From: Pelomonas baiyunensis
Lineage (GTDB): Bacteria; Pseudomonadota; Gammaproteobacteria; Burkholderiales; Burkholderiaceae_C
DNA: 64,000 bases
Assembly (NCBI RefSeq): GCF_043555935.1
Contig: NZ_JBIGIB010000004.1
Span: 372,001-436,000, forward strand
Direction: 5' to 3'
Part shown: positions 53,402 through 62,293 of the stretch, in pieces
Position numbering within the stretch: position 1 is the first letter of the stretch
Layout of the letters: each line of letters begins with the position of its first letter
The notes under the pieces: generated by a model
Seen by the model: only the letters and a program-made list of their open reading frames with translations
Databases searched by the model: none
What the model was told of the DNA's origin: nothing
Program-made: the position numbers and the translations under genes

Positions 53402-56077
53402 ATGTTCAAACGTCGTGCGATCAGCGTTGCCGCGCTGACCTGCCTTGCCGCCGTCCCGGCTTTCGCCCAGCAGACCCTGGAGCGCGTCGAGATCACCGGC
53501 TCCGCCATCCGTCGCTCGATCAACGACGAAGGCGCCCTGCCCATCACCGTCGTCAAGGTGGACGATCTGCGTCAATCGGGCGTGAACAGCGTCGAAGGCA
53601 TCATCGAACTGCTGTCGGCCAGCCAGTCCAGCGCCCCTGCCAGCAACTCCATCGGCTCCGGCACCGGTGGCGCCTCGTACGCCAACCTGCGCGCCCTGGG
53701 CGCCAACAAGACCCTGGTGCTGCTGAACGGCCGTCGCATGACCGCCTTCGCCTTCGGCGCCAACGCCGTGGACCTGAACAGCATCCCGTTCGCCGCCATC
53801 GAGCGCGTGGAAGTGCTGCGTGACGGCGCCTCCGCCGTGTACGGCACCGACGCCATCGGCGGCGTGATCAACTTCATCACGAAGTCCAACTTCCAAGGTG
53901 GCCAGATCGTTGGCGAGATGACCAAGCCCAGCGCCGACGGCGGCAAGAAGGAAGGCGCCTCCGTCACCTTCGGCTTCGGTGACCTGGAAAAGGACAAGTT
54001 CAACTTCTGGGGCTCGATCGACTCCCGTCGCACCCAGCGCATCCGCGCCCTGGACCGTGAGTTCTCCAAGACCGGCATCATCCCGAGCCGCGGTGTGAAC
54101 GGCAACTCGGGCACCACCTTCCCCGGCAACTTCGCCCAGAACAGCACCATCGGCACGGCCAACCTGACCGCGCCGGGTTGCGTGCCCCCGCTGTCGGTGG
54201 TGAACCCGTCGAACAACAAGGCATGCGTGTTCGACTTCAGCTCCACGATCGACATCATTCCGGACGTTCGCCAGAACACCGTCACGGCCCGTGCGGCCCT
54301 GAAGCTGGCCGACAACCACGTGCTGACCGTCGAAGGCCTGGCCACCGACAACAAGAACACCTCGCGCGTGGCACCGGACCCGGTGACCGGCATCACGATG
54401 CAGCCGAGCAACCCGTTCTACCCGAAGAGCTACCCGGGCCTGAACACCTCGCTGCCCGTGAGCGTGGGCTGGCGCATGGTGCCGGCCGGCAACCGCACGA
54501 ACGAGTCCAACGCCTCGGCCAAGCGCGCCGTCATCGACCTGAGCGGCACCATCGGCGAGTGGGACTACAAGTCCGGCCTGATCTACTCGCGCAGCACCGC
54601 CAATGACGGCGCGGTGGACGGCTACGTCAACGCCCCCTTCATCCGCACGCAAGTCGGCCTGGGCAACCTGAACCCGTTCGAGCCCGCCACCGCCGCTCAG
54701 CTGGCCATCATCGAGCAAGCCAAGCGCCGCGGCATCTTTGCCTACGCCGTGGGCGAGACCAAGGGCATCGACGTTCGCGCCTCGCGCGACCTGTTCGCCC
54801 TGCCGGGTGGCAACGCCGCCATCGCGCTGGCTGCCGAAGCCCGCAAGGAAACCTACCGCAGCGACACGAACGACGACGTCGTAGTGGCCATCCCGTCGGC
54901 CGGCCGCTCGCCCAACCACGTGGGCGGCGACCGCACGGTCAAGGCCCTGGGCGTGGAACTGCTGCTGCCCGTGCTGAAGACGGTGGAAGTGCAGCTGGCC
55001 CTGCGTTCGGACGACTACTCCGACGCCGGCCGCACCACCAACCCGAAGATCGGCATCCGCTTCCAACCCATGAAGGAAGTGCTGGTGCGCGGTTCGTACA
55101 ACACGGGCTTCCGTGCGCCGGGTCTGGACGACCTGTACGCCCCGAAGGCCGTCACGTTCACCGCTGGCGCCAAGAACGACCCGCTGCTGTGCGATGCCAA
55201 CGGCAAGGCGATTGCCTCGCTGGGCGGCGTGCAAGGCCGTGACTGCGGCCTGCAGCCTCAAGTCCAGAACGCCGGCAACCCGAACCTGAAGCCCGAGAAG
55301 TCCAAGACCTGGACCGTGGGCGCCGCGTTCGAGCCGATCAAGGACCTGACGTTCGCTGTGGACTACTGGAACATCAACATCCGCGACCAGATCAACTCGA
55401 TCCCGGTCGACTCGCTGATCTCCAACTACAACGTCTACAAGGCCAAGTTCATCCGCTGCAACACGCTGTCGGTGTCCGTGCAAAACACGCTGAACCGTTG
55501 CGCCGGCCTGGACAACAACAGCCCCGCCATCGGCTACATCGAAACGCCGCTGGAGAACGTGGGCTCGATCAAGGCCAAGGGCTTTGACCTGAGCGCTGGC
55601 TACAACACCAAGCTGGGCGCCTTCGGCCAACTGGCTCTGAGCTACGACGGCACCTACGTCAGCAGCTACCTGTACCAGATCAGCCCGCTGGACCCGTTCA
55701 AGCAAAACGTCAGCGCGTTCGTGGACGGCTCGGTCGTGTTCAAGTGGAAGCACAACGTCAGCGCCGCCTGGAACAAGGACGCTTGGGGTGCTCGCATGGG
55801 CCTGCGCAACCAGAGCGGCTACCGCGACCAGAACGATCCGTCCACCGTGGTGGGTGGTGCCTCGTTCTACGGCGATGTCAGCTCGTACACGCTGGTGGAC
55901 CTGTCCGGCACGTACAAGTTCAACAAGATGACCTCGCTGACGCTGGGCGTGAAGAACCTGTTCGACACCAACCCGCCGTTCTCCAACCAATCGGCCCGTT
56001 CGCAGCGCGGCTTCGACCCGCGCTACACCGACCCGGCCGGTCGTGCGTACTTCGTGCGCGCTGCCTACGGCTTCTAA
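53402..56077 (+). CDS. TonB-dependent receptor
   Basis: 891 residues from ATG 53402 with a strong AGGAG. Signal peptide MFKRRAISVAALTCLAAVPAFA; TonB-box/plug region (about 22-165: ERVEITGSAIRRSINDEGALPI, NLRALGANKTLVLLNGRRM, VEVLRDGASAVYGTDAIGGVINF); barrel ending in AYFVRAAYGF. It belongs to the large 'ITGSxIRR' receptor class for oligomers or metal chelates; the ligand is not predictable. Codon usage is unusually uniform for C-ending codons, suggesting high expression. A terminator follows. Confidence 0.94.
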   Translation: MFKRRAISVAALTCLAAVPAFAQQTLERVEITGSAIRRSINDEGALPITVVKVDDLRQSGVNSVEGIIELLSASQSSAPASNSIGSGTGGASYANLRALGANKTLVLLNGRRMTAFAFGANAVDLNSIPFAAIERVEVLRDGASAVYGTDAIGGVINFITKSNFQGGQIVGEMTKPSADGGKKEGASVTFGFGDLEKDKFNFWGSIDSRRTQRIRALDREFSKTGIIPSRGVNGNSGTTFPGNFAQNSTIGTANLTAPGCVPPLSVVNPSNNKACVFDFSSTIDIIPDVRQNTVTARAALKLADNHVLTVEGLATDNKNTSRVAPDPVTGITMQPSNPFYPKSYPGLNTSLPVSVGWRMVPAGNRTNESNASAKRAVIDLSGTIGEWDYKSGLIYSRSTANDGAVDGYVNAPFIRTQVGLGNLNPFEPATAAQLAIIEQAKRRGIFAYAVGETKGIDVRASRDLFALPGGNAAIALAAEARKETYRSDTNDDVVVAIPSAGRSPNHVGGDRTVKALGVELLLPVLKTVEVQLALRSDDYSDAGRTTNPKIGIRFQPMKEVLVRGSYNTGFRAPGLDDLYAPKAVTFTAGAKNDPLLCDANGKAIASLGGVQGRDCGLQPQVQNAGNPNLKPEKSKTWTVGAAFEPIKDLTFAVDYWNINIRDQINSIPVDSLISNYNVYKAKFIRCNTLSVSVQNTLNRCAGLDNNSPAIGYIETPLENVGSIKAKGFDLSAGYNTKLGAFGQLALSYDGTYVSSYLYQISPLDPFKQNVSAFVDGSVVFKWKHNVSAAWNKDAWGARMGLRNQSGYRDQNDPSTVVGGASFYGDVSSYTLVDLSGTYKFNKMTSLTLGVKNLFDTNPPFSNQSARSQRGFDPRYTDPAGRAYFVRAAYGF

Positions 56078-56097
56078 GCCCTCGGCCCGTGCCACGG

Positions 56098-56123
56098 AAG
56101 GCCCGCTTCGGCGGGCCTTTTTT
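56098..56123 (+). terminator. Intrinsic terminator after the TonB receptor gene
   Basis: AAGGCCCGC-ttcg-GCGGGCCTT with a stable TTCG tetraloop is followed by TTTT. It lies 21 bp after the receptor stop and separates it from the flavoprotein gene. Confidence 0.92.
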
Positions 56124-56204
56124 CATGGGCGCGCCGACCGTGGCCGACAATGCGCGCCCTCCGTCCCAAGCCCCTCACCCCAGCCTTTGAACACGTTCTT
56201 CCCG

Positions 56205-57410
56205 ATGCATGTTGACGTTCTGATCATCGGCGCCGGCCCCGCCGGCAGCGCCTGCGCGCGCGTGCTGGCCCAGGCCGGCCAGGCCGTGTTGTTGGTGGAC
56301 CAACACCCCGCCGGGCGCGACAAGACCTGCGGCGACGGCTTGATTCCGGACGCCCACAAGGCCCTGGCGCGCCTCGGTCTGCTGGACGCCGTGATGCAAC
56401 GCGCGCAGCCGGTGGGCCACGTGGGCTGCATCGGCCCGCGCGGCGGCCGGGTGGACGTGCCCGGCACCCTGGCCGTGCTGCCCCGCCAACAGCTGGACGC
56501 GCTGCTGCTGCAAGGCGCGCAAGACGCCGGCGCGCGGTTCGAGCAAGCGCGTTTCGAGGCCCCGCTGGAAGACGGTGGCCGCGTGGTGGGCGCCCGCCTG
56601 AAGCGCGGCGACGACATCACGGAAGTGCGCGCCCGCTGGGTGGTGCTGGCCACCGGCGCCGTGCCCAAGGCACTGACCGCCGCCGGCATGTGCGAGCGCC
56701 ACACGCCCAGCGGCGTGGCCCTGCGGGGCTACGTGAAGGCGCCCCAGATGGTCGGCAAGATCACCGCGCTGGAAGTGGTGTGGGACAAAGCCGTGCAGCC
56801 CGGCTACGGCTGGATCTTCCCGGCGCCCGACGGCCACTTCAACATCGGCGTCGGCGTGACCGACTCGCACAAGGACCTCGGCGGCGGCAAGGGCCAGAAG
56901 AAGGACGTGAACCTGCGTGCCATCTTCGACGCCTTCGTGGCCAAGTACCCGCCCGCCGCCGAGCTGATGCGCGCGGGCGAGCTGGTGGGCGAGCTCAAAG
57001 GCGCGCCGCTGCGCTGCACGCTGACCGGCGCCAAGTGGACGCGGCCCGGCCTGCTCGTCACCGGCGAGGCGGCCGGCAGCACCTACAGCTTCACCGGCGA
57101 AGGCATTGGCAAGGCCATGGAGACCGGCATGCTCGCGGCCGACGCCATCCTGGCCCACCGCGACGCGCCCGAGAGCGACGCGGCCGTGCGCGCACAGTAC
57201 GAGGCCGCGCTGACCGCGCTCAAGCCCAAGTTCGACCTCTACGAACGCGCCAACCGCGTGAACGCCCACCCCTGGCTGGCCGACCTGCTGATCTGGCGCG
57301 CCAAGAAAAGCCCGCGCCTGTTGAAGCGCATGAGCGGGGTGCTGAACGAGACGAGCAACCCGGGGAACCTGGTGAGCCTCAAGGGCATCTCACGGCTGTT
57401 CTTCGAGTAG
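56205..57410 (+). CDS. Geranylgeranyl-reductase-family FAD oxidoreductase
   Basis: 401 residues from ATG 56205 (MHVDVLIIGAGPAGSACARVLA). FAD-binding GAGPAG at about residues 9-14, the family motif DKTCGDGLIPDA near 45, PRQQLDALLLQGA near 92, and the second FAD motif in RPGLLVTGEAAGSTYSFTGEGIGKAMETG near 290. Archaeal and plant members reduce isoprenoid chains; bacterial ones in this lineage are uncharacterised flavoproteins. It stands alone between a terminator and a dispersed repeat. Confidence 0.88.
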   Translation: MHVDVLIIGAGPAGSACARVLAQAGQAVLLVDQHPAGRDKTCGDGLIPDAHKALARLGLLDAVMQRAQPVGHVGCIGPRGGRVDVPGTLAVLPRQQLDALLLQGAQDAGARFEQARFEAPLEDGGRVVGARLKRGDDITEVRARWVVLATGAVPKALTAAGMCERHTPSGVALRGYVKAPQMVGKITALEVVWDKAVQPGYGWIFPAPDGHFNIGVGVTDSHKDLGGGKGQKKDVNLRAIFDAFVAKYPPAAELMRAGELVGELKGAPLRCTLTGAKWTRPGLLVTGEAAGSTYSFTGEGIGKAMETGMLAADAILAHRDAPESDAAVRAQYEAALTALKPKFDLYERANRVNAHPWLADLLIWRAKKSPRLLKRMSGVLNETSNPGNLVSLKGISRLFFE

Positions 57411-57420
57411 CCGAGTTTCG

Positions 57421-57509
57421 CGGGCCGAGCGCCGGGCCGCTCCCAAGCCAGCCCGCCTGAGGTGATGTGCTTGCGGCTCCATGCCGCGAGCATCACCGTC
57501 CCCTCGGGG
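57421..57509. repeat. Dispersed intergenic repeat family 2, copy D
   Basis: 89 bp nearly identical to 13896-13983. The hairpin is conserved with a compensatory change: GGTGAT pairs with ATCACC here, GGCGAT with ATCGCC in copy C. It lies between two convergent genes. Confidence 0.75.
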
Positions 57510-57642
57510 GCTGAGGCCGGACACGGCGAGCCCTGTGGGTTCGGCGTGCCTGCCGAAGGGCAGCGGACTTGGCCGCTGCGCGGTCTGCAAGACCGACCAG
57601 GCTGGCCCGCATTCAGCGCGGCCCGCCTGGGCGAGGGGCCCG

Positions 57643-58845
57643 TCAGACCCGCTCGATGATGAGCGCGATGCCCTGCCCCACGCCGATGCACATGGTGCAC
57701 AGCGCGTAGCGGCCGCCGGTCACTTCCAGCTGGTTGACGGCCGTCGTCACCAAGCGCGCGCCGCTGGCGCCCAGCGGGTGGCCCAGGGCGATGGCGCCGC
57801 CGTTGGGGTTCACGCGGGCGTCGTCGTCCGCCAGGCCCAGGTCGCGCAGCACGGCCAGGCCTTGGGCCGCGAAGGCCTCGTTCAGCTCAATCACGTCCAT
57901 CTGCGCCAGCGTCAGGCCCGTGAGTGCCAGCACCTTGCGCGTGGCCGGGGCCGGGCCGATGCCCATGATGCGCGGTGCCACGCCGGCCGTGGCCATGCCC
58001 ACCACGCGGGCGCGCGGCGTGAGGCCGTGGCGGGCAGCTTCAGCCTCGCTGGCCAACAGCAGCGCACAGGCGCCGTCGTTCACGCCGCTGGCGTTGCCGG
58101 CGGTCACGCTGCCGTCCGGCGTCACCACGCCCTTGAGCTTGGCGAGTGCTTCCAGGCTGGTGGCGCGCGGGTGCTCGTCCAGCGTCACGCGCAGCGGGTC
58201 GCCCTTCTTCTGCGGCACCTCGACAGGCACGATCTCGCGCTCGAAGAAGCCGCGCTGCTGGGCGGCAATGGCCTTGGTTTGCGAGGCCAGCGCCATGCGG
58301 TCTTGCGCCTCGCGCTCGATGCCGAAGTCGCGCGCCACGTTCTCGGCCGTCTCGGGCATGGAGTCCACGCCGTACTGCGCCTTCATCAACTTGTTGACGA
58401 AGCGCCAGCCGATGGTGGTGTCGTACACCGCGTTGCTGCGGCTGAAGGCCGATTCGGCCTTGGGCATGACAAAGGGCGCGCGGCTCATGCTCTCCACGCC
58501 GCCGGCAATCATCAGCCCCGCCTCGCCGGCGCGGATGGCGCGGGCGGCGCTGCCCACGGCGTCCAGGCCCGAGCCGCACAGGCGGTTGAGGGTGGCGCCC
58601 GGCACTTCGAGGGGCAGGCCCGCCAGCAGCGCGGCCATGCGGGCCACGTTGCGGTTGTCTTCACCGGCCTGGTTGGCGCAGCCGTAGAGCACGTCTGTCA
58701 CCTGCGCCCAGTCGACCTTGGCGTTGCGGGCCATCAAGGCCTTGAGCGGCAGGGCGCCGAGGTCGTCGGTGCGGATGCTGGACAGCGCGCCGCCGTAGCG
58801 GCCGAAGGGGGTGCGGATGGCGTCGCAGATGTAGGCGTGGGTCAT
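57643..58845 (-). CDS. 3-oxoadipyl-CoA-type thiolase
   Basis: 400 residues from ATG 58845 (MTHAYICDAIRTPFGRYGGAL). The active-site Cys lies in NRLCGSGLDAV near residue 90, the His in GGAIALGHPLGASGARL near 350, and the second Cys in CTMCIGVGQG near 385. The N-terminal DAIRTPFGRYGGALSSIRTDDLGALPLKAL and the QAGEDNRNVARMA segment are typical of the PaaJ/PcaF group, which cleaves 3-oxoadipyl-CoA in phenylacetate or beta-ketoadipate breakdown. It is last in a three-gene operon, 8 bp after the dehydrogenase gene. Confidence 0.88.
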   Translation of the reverse strand: MTHAYICDAIRTPFGRYGGALSSIRTDDLGALPLKALMARNAKVDWAQVTDVLYGCANQAGEDNRNVARMAALLAGLPLEVPGATLNRLCGSGLDAVGSAARAIRAGEAGLMIAGGVESMSRAPFVMPKAESAFSRSNAVYDTTIGWRFVNKLMKAQYGVDSMPETAENVARDFGIEREAQDRMALASQTKAIAAQQRGFFEREIVPVEVPQKKGDPLRVTLDEHPRATSLEALAKLKGVVTPDGSVTAGNASGVNDGACALLLASEAEAARHGLTPRARVVGMATAGVAPRIMGIGPAPATRKVLALTGLTLAQMDVIELNEAFAAQGLAVLRDLGLADDDARVNPNGGAIALGHPLGASGARLVTTAVNQLEVTGGRYALCTMCIGVGQGIALIIERV

Positions 58846-58853
58846 GGGGCGGT

Positions 58854-60305
58854 TCACAGCGTGGTGAGGCGGAGGTAGGGGCTCACGCGATAGCGCTCGC
58901 CGCGGTAGTAGGTGTCCAGGCGGTCCAGCAGCGCCACGATGGCCGCCGCGCCCCAGCGGCCTTGCCACTCGAACGGGCCAGCGGGGTAGTTCACGCCCAG
59001 CTTCATCGCGGCGTCAGCCCCTGCCTCGCTGCACACGCCTTGCTGAACGGCGTCGTTGGCTTCGTTCACCAGCATGGCAATGGTGCGGGCGACGATGAGG
59101 CCAGGCACGTCCACCATCTCCACCGGCTGGAAGCCGGCGGCGGCGAGCCAGCCGACCGGGGCGGCGAAGTCGCCCGACGTCGCATACGCCAAGTGGCCGC
59201 CCTCGCCCAGCGGCAGGTCGAACACCACCACCGGCGCCTGCAGCTCGCGCTCGGCCGCGATCTCGCGGGCCGTGCGGCCGTCGGTCAGTCGTATTTGCGC
59301 GCGGTCAGCTTCCAGGCCCACCCAGTCGCTGGCCGTGTCACGCGCAGCCTGCGGGAAGGCGGCGGTCAAGCGCTCCGCCACGAAGCCCTGACCGTGCACC
59401 ACCAGGCGCTGCGCGGTGGGTGCCGAGCCGCCGCTCACCGGCACCGCCGGCGCGCCCTCGGGATAGCGGTAGAAGCCGCGCCCCGTCTTGCGGCCCAGAT
59501 AGCCCGCGTCCACCAGCTCCTGCTGCACGAGCGAGGGCGTGAAGCGGCGGTCGAAGAAGTTGGCCGCGAACACCGAGTTCGTGACCGCAAAGTTGGTGTC
59601 GTGGCCGATCAGGTCCATCAGCTCGCACGGGCCCATGCGGAAGCCCGCGGCGCGCAAGCAGGCGTCGATGCGCTCGGGCGTGGCGGCGTGGTCTTGCAGC
59701 AGCATCAGCGCCTCGGCGTAATACGGCCGGGCGATGCGGTTGACGATGAAGCCGGGCGTGGAGCGGGTGTGCACCGGCGTCTTGCCCCAGCGGGCGGCCA
59801 GCGCCTCGATGGCCTGGGCCACGTGCGGGTCGGTGCCCAGGCCCGACACCACCTCCACCAGCTTCATCAGCGGCACGGGGTTGAAGAAGTGCATGCCCAC
59901 CAGGCGCTCCGGCTGCTTCATGCCACGGGCCAGCGCCGTGACCGAGATGGACGAGGTGTTGGTGGCAATGATGGCCTCGTCCGGCAGCAGCGCTTCCAGT
60001 TCCGCGAACAGCGCGCGCTTGATGTCCAGGTTCTCGACGATGGCCTCGATCACGAGGTCGGCCGGCTGCAACGCGGCCACCGGGGTGATGCGCGCCAGCG
60101 TGGCCGCCACGGCCTCGGGCGTGAGCTTGCCCTTGGCGGCCAGGCCTTCCAGCGTGGTGGCCAGCTTGGCCTTGGCGGCGTCGGCAGCACCGGCGCGGGT
60201 GTCGAACAGCAGCACGTTGTGGCCGGCTTGGGCGGCCACTTGGGCAATGCCGGCGCCCATCAGGCCGGCGCCGACGACGAGGATGCGGGCGTTGTCGAGG
60301 TTCAT
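58854..60305 (-). CDS. paaH: 3-hydroxyacyl-CoA dehydrogenase (PaaH-type)
   Basis: 483 residues from ATG 60305. The NAD-binding loop is VVGAGLMGAGIAQVAAQAG near residue 10. Catalytic motifs are NTSSISVTALA, the His of MHFFNPVPLMKLVEVV near 140, and STPGFIVNRIARPYYAEAL. A second C-terminal HCDH domain (about 405-475) is present, giving the ~500-residue PaaH/PaaC size rather than the short FadB2 form. It oxidises 3-hydroxyadipyl-CoA-type substrates. ATG overlaps the hydratase stop by 4 bp. Confidence 0.88.
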   Translation of the reverse strand: MNLDNARILVVGAGLMGAGIAQVAAQAGHNVLLFDTRAGAADAAKAKLATTLEGLAAKGKLTPEAVAATLARITPVAALQPADLVIEAIVENLDIKRALFAELEALLPDEAIIATNTSSISVTALARGMKQPERLVGMHFFNPVPLMKLVEVVSGLGTDPHVAQAIEALAARWGKTPVHTRSTPGFIVNRIARPYYAEALMLLQDHAATPERIDACLRAAGFRMGPCELMDLIGHDTNFAVTNSVFAANFFDRRFTPSLVQQELVDAGYLGRKTGRGFYRYPEGAPAVPVSGGSAPTAQRLVVHGQGFVAERLTAAFPQAARDTASDWVGLEADRAQIRLTDGRTAREIAAERELQAPVVVFDLPLGEGGHLAYATSGDFAAPVGWLAAAGFQPVEMVDVPGLIVARTIAMLVNEANDAVQQGVCSEAGADAAMKLGVNYPAGPFEWQGRWGAAAIVALLDRLDTYYRGERYRVSPYLRLTTL

Positions 60306-61099
60306 TCGGAAGCGTTCCAGTTCGGCTTGCGTTTGCCCAGGAAGGCGGCAAAGCCTTCGCGTGCCTCGGGCGTGCTGCGCACGCGGGCAATGGTGTGGGC
60401 GGTGAGTTCGCGCACCTCGGGCGTCACGGGCCCCGGCGCGAGGCGGGCGTACAGCTGCTTGATCTCCGCTTGCGCTTGCGGGCCGCACGCCAGCAGGTCG
60501 GCCAGCAGTGCGTCCACCGCCGCGTCCAGCTCGGCCCCCGGCACCACGCGCTGCACCAGGCCCACGCGCAGCGCCTCGGCGGCATCGATGCGGCTGGCCG
60601 TCAGCGCCAGGCGCCGCGCCTCACGCAGGCCCACCGCGTTCACCAGGTGCGGGCCGATGACCGCCGGCAGGATGCCCATGCGGGCCTCGCTGACCGAGAA
60701 CGTCGCCACGTCGGCCGCCACGGCCAGGTCGCAGGCGCAGGCCAGGCCCACACCGCCGCCCAGCGCCGCGCCTTGCACGCGGGCCAGCGTGGGCTTCGGG
60801 CACTCGGCAATGCGGGCCAGCATGGCCGAGAAGCGGCGGGCGTCGTCCCGGTTGGCCTCTTGCGACGCGGCCGCGGCGCGCTGCATCCACTGCAGGTCGG
60901 CGCCCGCGCTGAAGTGTTTGCCGGCGCCGGCCAGCACGATGGCGCGCACCGTGGCGTCGGCCCCCAGCGTGGCGAAGGCGTCGTCCAGCTCGGCGATCAA
61001 CACCTCGTCAAAGGCGTTGAACACCGCCGGCCGGTTCATGGTGAGCACGGCCACGCCGTCGGCGCGGCGGTCGAGTTCAAGGGCGGTCCAGTCAGGCAT
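60302..61099 (-). CDS. Enoyl-CoA hydratase/isomerase family protein
   Basis: 265 residues from ATG 61099 (MPDWTALEL). Crotonase fold motifs are LTMNRPAVFNAFDEVLIAEL, the oxyanion-hole segments KHFSAGADLQWM and GAALGGGVGLACACDLAVAA, and ARMGILPAVIGPHLVNAVG. FSAGADLxWM is common in methylglutaconyl-CoA hydratases (leucine breakdown), while the neighbours fit phenylacetate breakdown (PaaF/PaaG position). It is first of three overlapping or closely spaced genes, with a TetR-like palindrome just upstream. Confidence 0.87.
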   Translation of the reverse strand: MPDWTALELDRRADGVAVLTMNRPAVFNAFDEVLIAELDDAFATLGADATVRAIVLAGAGKHFSAGADLQWMQRAAAASQEANRDDARRFSAMLARIAECPKPTLARVQGAALGGGVGLACACDLAVAADVATFSVSEARMGILPAVIGPHLVNAVGLREARRLALTASRIDAAEALRVGLVQRVVPGAELDAAVDALLADLLACGPQAQAEIKQLYARLAPGPVTPEVRELTAHTIARVRSTPEAREGFAAFLGKRKPNWNASE

Positions 61100-61119
61100 C
61101 CGGGCATTTTGCATTTTCC

Positions 61120-61133
61120 CGACCGATCGGTCG
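61120..61133. promoter_or_regulatory. TetR/PaaR-like operator upstream of the hydratase operon
   Basis: CGACCGATCGGTCG is a perfect 14-bp palindrome 21 bp before the hydratase start. GACCGATCGGTC-type sites are typical of TetR-family repressors of acyl-CoA catabolism (for example PaaR). No regulator gene lies next to it, so the repressor would be encoded elsewhere. Confidence 0.7.
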
Positions 61134-61234
61134 AACAACCCAATGGCCGCGGTTTCTGCCATTCGCGCAGGCCAGCCGACCGTTCGCCGCAAGCCCGCCC
61201 GGCATGCCTGTGGCGGCCCCTAGACTTCGCCGCC

Positions 61235-62293
61235 ATGGCTTCCCTCCTTGACCGCCTGCACTGGCGCCAGTGGTTCTACCCCGGCCCCAAGCGGGTTTTC
61301 AGCCCCGAAGAAATGTCCCGCGCCGGCCAGCAACCCTGGCCCGTGGCAGTGGACAGCTACGTGGCCATCAACCTGGTGGCCCTGCTGCCCGCCATGGCCT
61401 ACACGCGCCACGGCCGCGCCTGGCTGGACCAAGCCGGCTGGTGGCTGGTGTGGTGCGGCCTGGCGGCGTTCGCCCTGCTGGGTGCGCGCCTGCTGTGGCG
61501 CCAGCCCACGCGCCAACGGCTGAACCAGTACTGCTACGGCGCCATGTTCGTGCTGGGTCTGGTGCTGGGGTTGATGGTCAAGCTCAAGCTGGTGCCGGTG
61601 GCCTGGGTGCTGGACAAGCAGGCCGGGCTGATTGCCGGCATGACCGGCGTGCTGAGTGCCTGGTGGATGGTGACCATCTTCCGCGTGCAGCAGATCGAAG
61701 GCCGCCTGCGTGAACTGGCCGACCAGGACGCCGCGCTGCGCCTGTCCACCCGGCTGGCGGCGGCGCAGATCCAGCCGCATTTCCTGTTCAACACCCTGGC
61801 CTCGCTGCAGCACTGGGTGGACACCGGCGACGCCCGGGCCGCACCGCTGCTGCGCGAGTTCACGGCCTACCTGCGGGCCACGCTGCCCATGTTCGAGCGC
61901 GAGATGCAGTCCCTCAGCGACGAACTGGCCATGGTGCAGCGCTACCTGGCCATCATGCAGGCCCGGCTGGGCGCGCGGCTGACGTTCCACATCGACGCCC
62001 CGGCCGACGTCGACCCCCTGCTGCCGCCCGGCCTGGTGCTGACGCTGGTGGAGAACGCGATCGAACATGGCATCGAACCCCAGCTGCGCGGCGGCCAGGT
62101 GACCGTGACCGCCCGCCGCGACGGTGAGCACGCCGTCATCACCGTGGGCGACGACGGCCCCGGTCTCGCCCCCGGCTGGACGGACGGCGTGGGCCTGTCC
62201 AACACCCGCCGCCGCCTGCGCGCCGCCCTGCCCCTGGCCACCCTCACTCTCACCGACACCGCGCCCGGCTGCCGGGCCACGTTGACCGTATGA
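61235..62293 (+). CDS. LytS/AlgZ-type sensor histidine kinase
   Basis: 352 residues from ATG 61235. Four membrane helices (about 40-60, 70-90, 102-120, 130-148) precede the His_kinase domain with the phosphoacceptor in QIQPHFLFNTLASLQ near residue 181. The ATPase follows (VENAIEHGIEP N-box near 270, GDDGPGLAPGW G-box near 308). No separate sensory domain is seen. The stop overlaps the response-regulator start by 4 bp (ATGA), so the two form a two-component pair. Confidence 0.93.
   Translation: MASLLDRLHWRQWFYPGPKRVFSPEEMSRAGQQPWPVAVDSYVAINLVALLPAMAYTRHGRAWLDQAGWWLVWCGLAAFALLGARLLWRQPTRQRLNQYCYGAMFVLGLVLGLMVKLKLVPVAWVLDKQAGLIAGMTGVLSAWWMVTIFRVQQIEGRLRELADQDAALRLSTRLAAAQIQPHFLFNTLASLQHWVDTGDARAAPLLREFTAYLRATLPMFEREMQSLSDELAMVQRYLAIMQARLGARLTFHIDAPADVDPLLPPGLVLTLVENAIEHGIEPQLRGGQVTVTARRDGEHAVITVGDDGPGLAPGWTDGVGLSNTRRRLRAALPLATLTLTDTAPGCRATLTV

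Noticed and set aside
53091..53438. 115-aa plus-strand frame before the TonB receptor
   Set aside because: It runs through the terminator-like hairpin and overlaps the receptor start; no family similarity is recognised.
53330..56095. 921-aa open frame on the minus strand
   Set aside because: Antisense to a clear TonB receptor. Val/Ala/Gly/Arg-rich with no domain.
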